Below, in pieces: positions 12,176-12,215 of a stretch of 12,215 nt of DNA. Origin of the DNA: WJLC01 sp964600865 (lineage in GTDB: Archaea > Nanobdellota > Nanobdellia > Pacearchaeales > GW2011-AR1); NCBI GenBank assembly GCA_964600865.1, contig CAZRJP010000024.1, positions 1 through 12,215 of the forward strand, read 5' to 3'. A program made the translations under genes and the position numbers. The notes below the pieces were generated by a model. The model did not search any database and was not told where the DNA came from. It saw only the letters and a list, made by a program, of their open reading frames with translations. How positions within the stretch are numbered: position 1 is the first letter of the stretch; each line of letters starts with the position of its first letter.

Positions 12176-12211
12176 GGCGAGGATACCCAAATTTTTAAAT
12201 TTGGCGAGGAA
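12176..12211 (-). promoter_or_regulatory. gpmA promoter: TATA inside a perfect palindrome flanked by direct repeats
   Basis: CCAAATTT (12187-12194) and AAATTTGG (12197-12204) form a perfect 18-bp inverted repeat whose centre is the TATA-like TTTAAAAATTT, about 30 bp before the ATG. GGCGAGGA occurs on each side (12176-12183 and 12203-12210, plus strand), 27 bp apart. A dimeric repressor covering the TATA box would be expected to block transcription. Confidence 0.5.
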
Positions 12212-12215
12212 TCGC

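Noticed and set aside
1..12215. CRISPR array, rRNA, integrase or attachment site
   Set aside because: No regularly spaced repeats, rRNA motifs, recombinase motifs or tRNA 3'-end duplications were seen in the window.

Overview
The window looks like chromosomal DNA of a small-genome archaeon, most likely a DPANN lineage of the Woesearchaeota/Pacearchaeota kind. The reasons are the very AT-rich, lysine-rich coding, TATA boxes 25-35 bp before most first genes (leaderless or nearly leaderless starts), an archaeal-type glutamyl-tRNA synthetase, a class III signal peptide pilin, an ITGHAV-type N-terminus, and several orphan families that I recall only from such genomes. The lineage call is inference from style, not from a marker gene.

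Layout. 1-50: a GC-rich hairpin resembling an IS200/IS605 element end. 94-166 (-): tRNA-His(GTG) with two U-U mismatches in its acceptor stem. 167-359: intergenic DNA with a 12-bp tandem repeat and a possible 13-codon ORF. 360-1646 (+): U32-family Fe-S protein. 2542-1641 (-): two tandem GNAT-like genes. 2652-4274 (+): an orphan gene pair.

6830-4271 (-) is the most interesting block, an apparent four-gene operon. It runs MNT nucleotidyltransferase antitoxin (mntA), HEPN toxin (hepT), a short glutamyl-tRNA synthetase lacking the anticodon-binding domain, and a type IV pilin-like protein. All three junctions overlap (4, 20 and 8 nt). A 21-bp direct repeat lies between the TATA box and the mntA start.

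7262-6903 (-) and 7361-8755 (+) are divergent: a coiled-coil protein and a 464-aa orphan. 8752-11466 holds small orphans: two helical proteins, a two-TM protein and an acidic disordered protein sharing one central TATA, then a single-TM protein followed by an AbrB/MraZ-like regulator. 12166-11486 (-): a phosphoglycerate mutase whose TATA lies in a perfect palindrome.

First genes use TATA plus a short or absent leader. Three operon-internal genes (3657, 4699 and 11134) have clear Shine-Dalgarno sites. Packing is extreme: three of five convergent junctions overlap at the stop codons and a fourth abuts, so oligo-T terminators of one gene fall in or beside the end of its opponent. The best candidate for something undescribed is the toxin-antitoxin module fused by gene overlap to a domain-deleted, active-site-altered glutamyl-tRNA synthetase.
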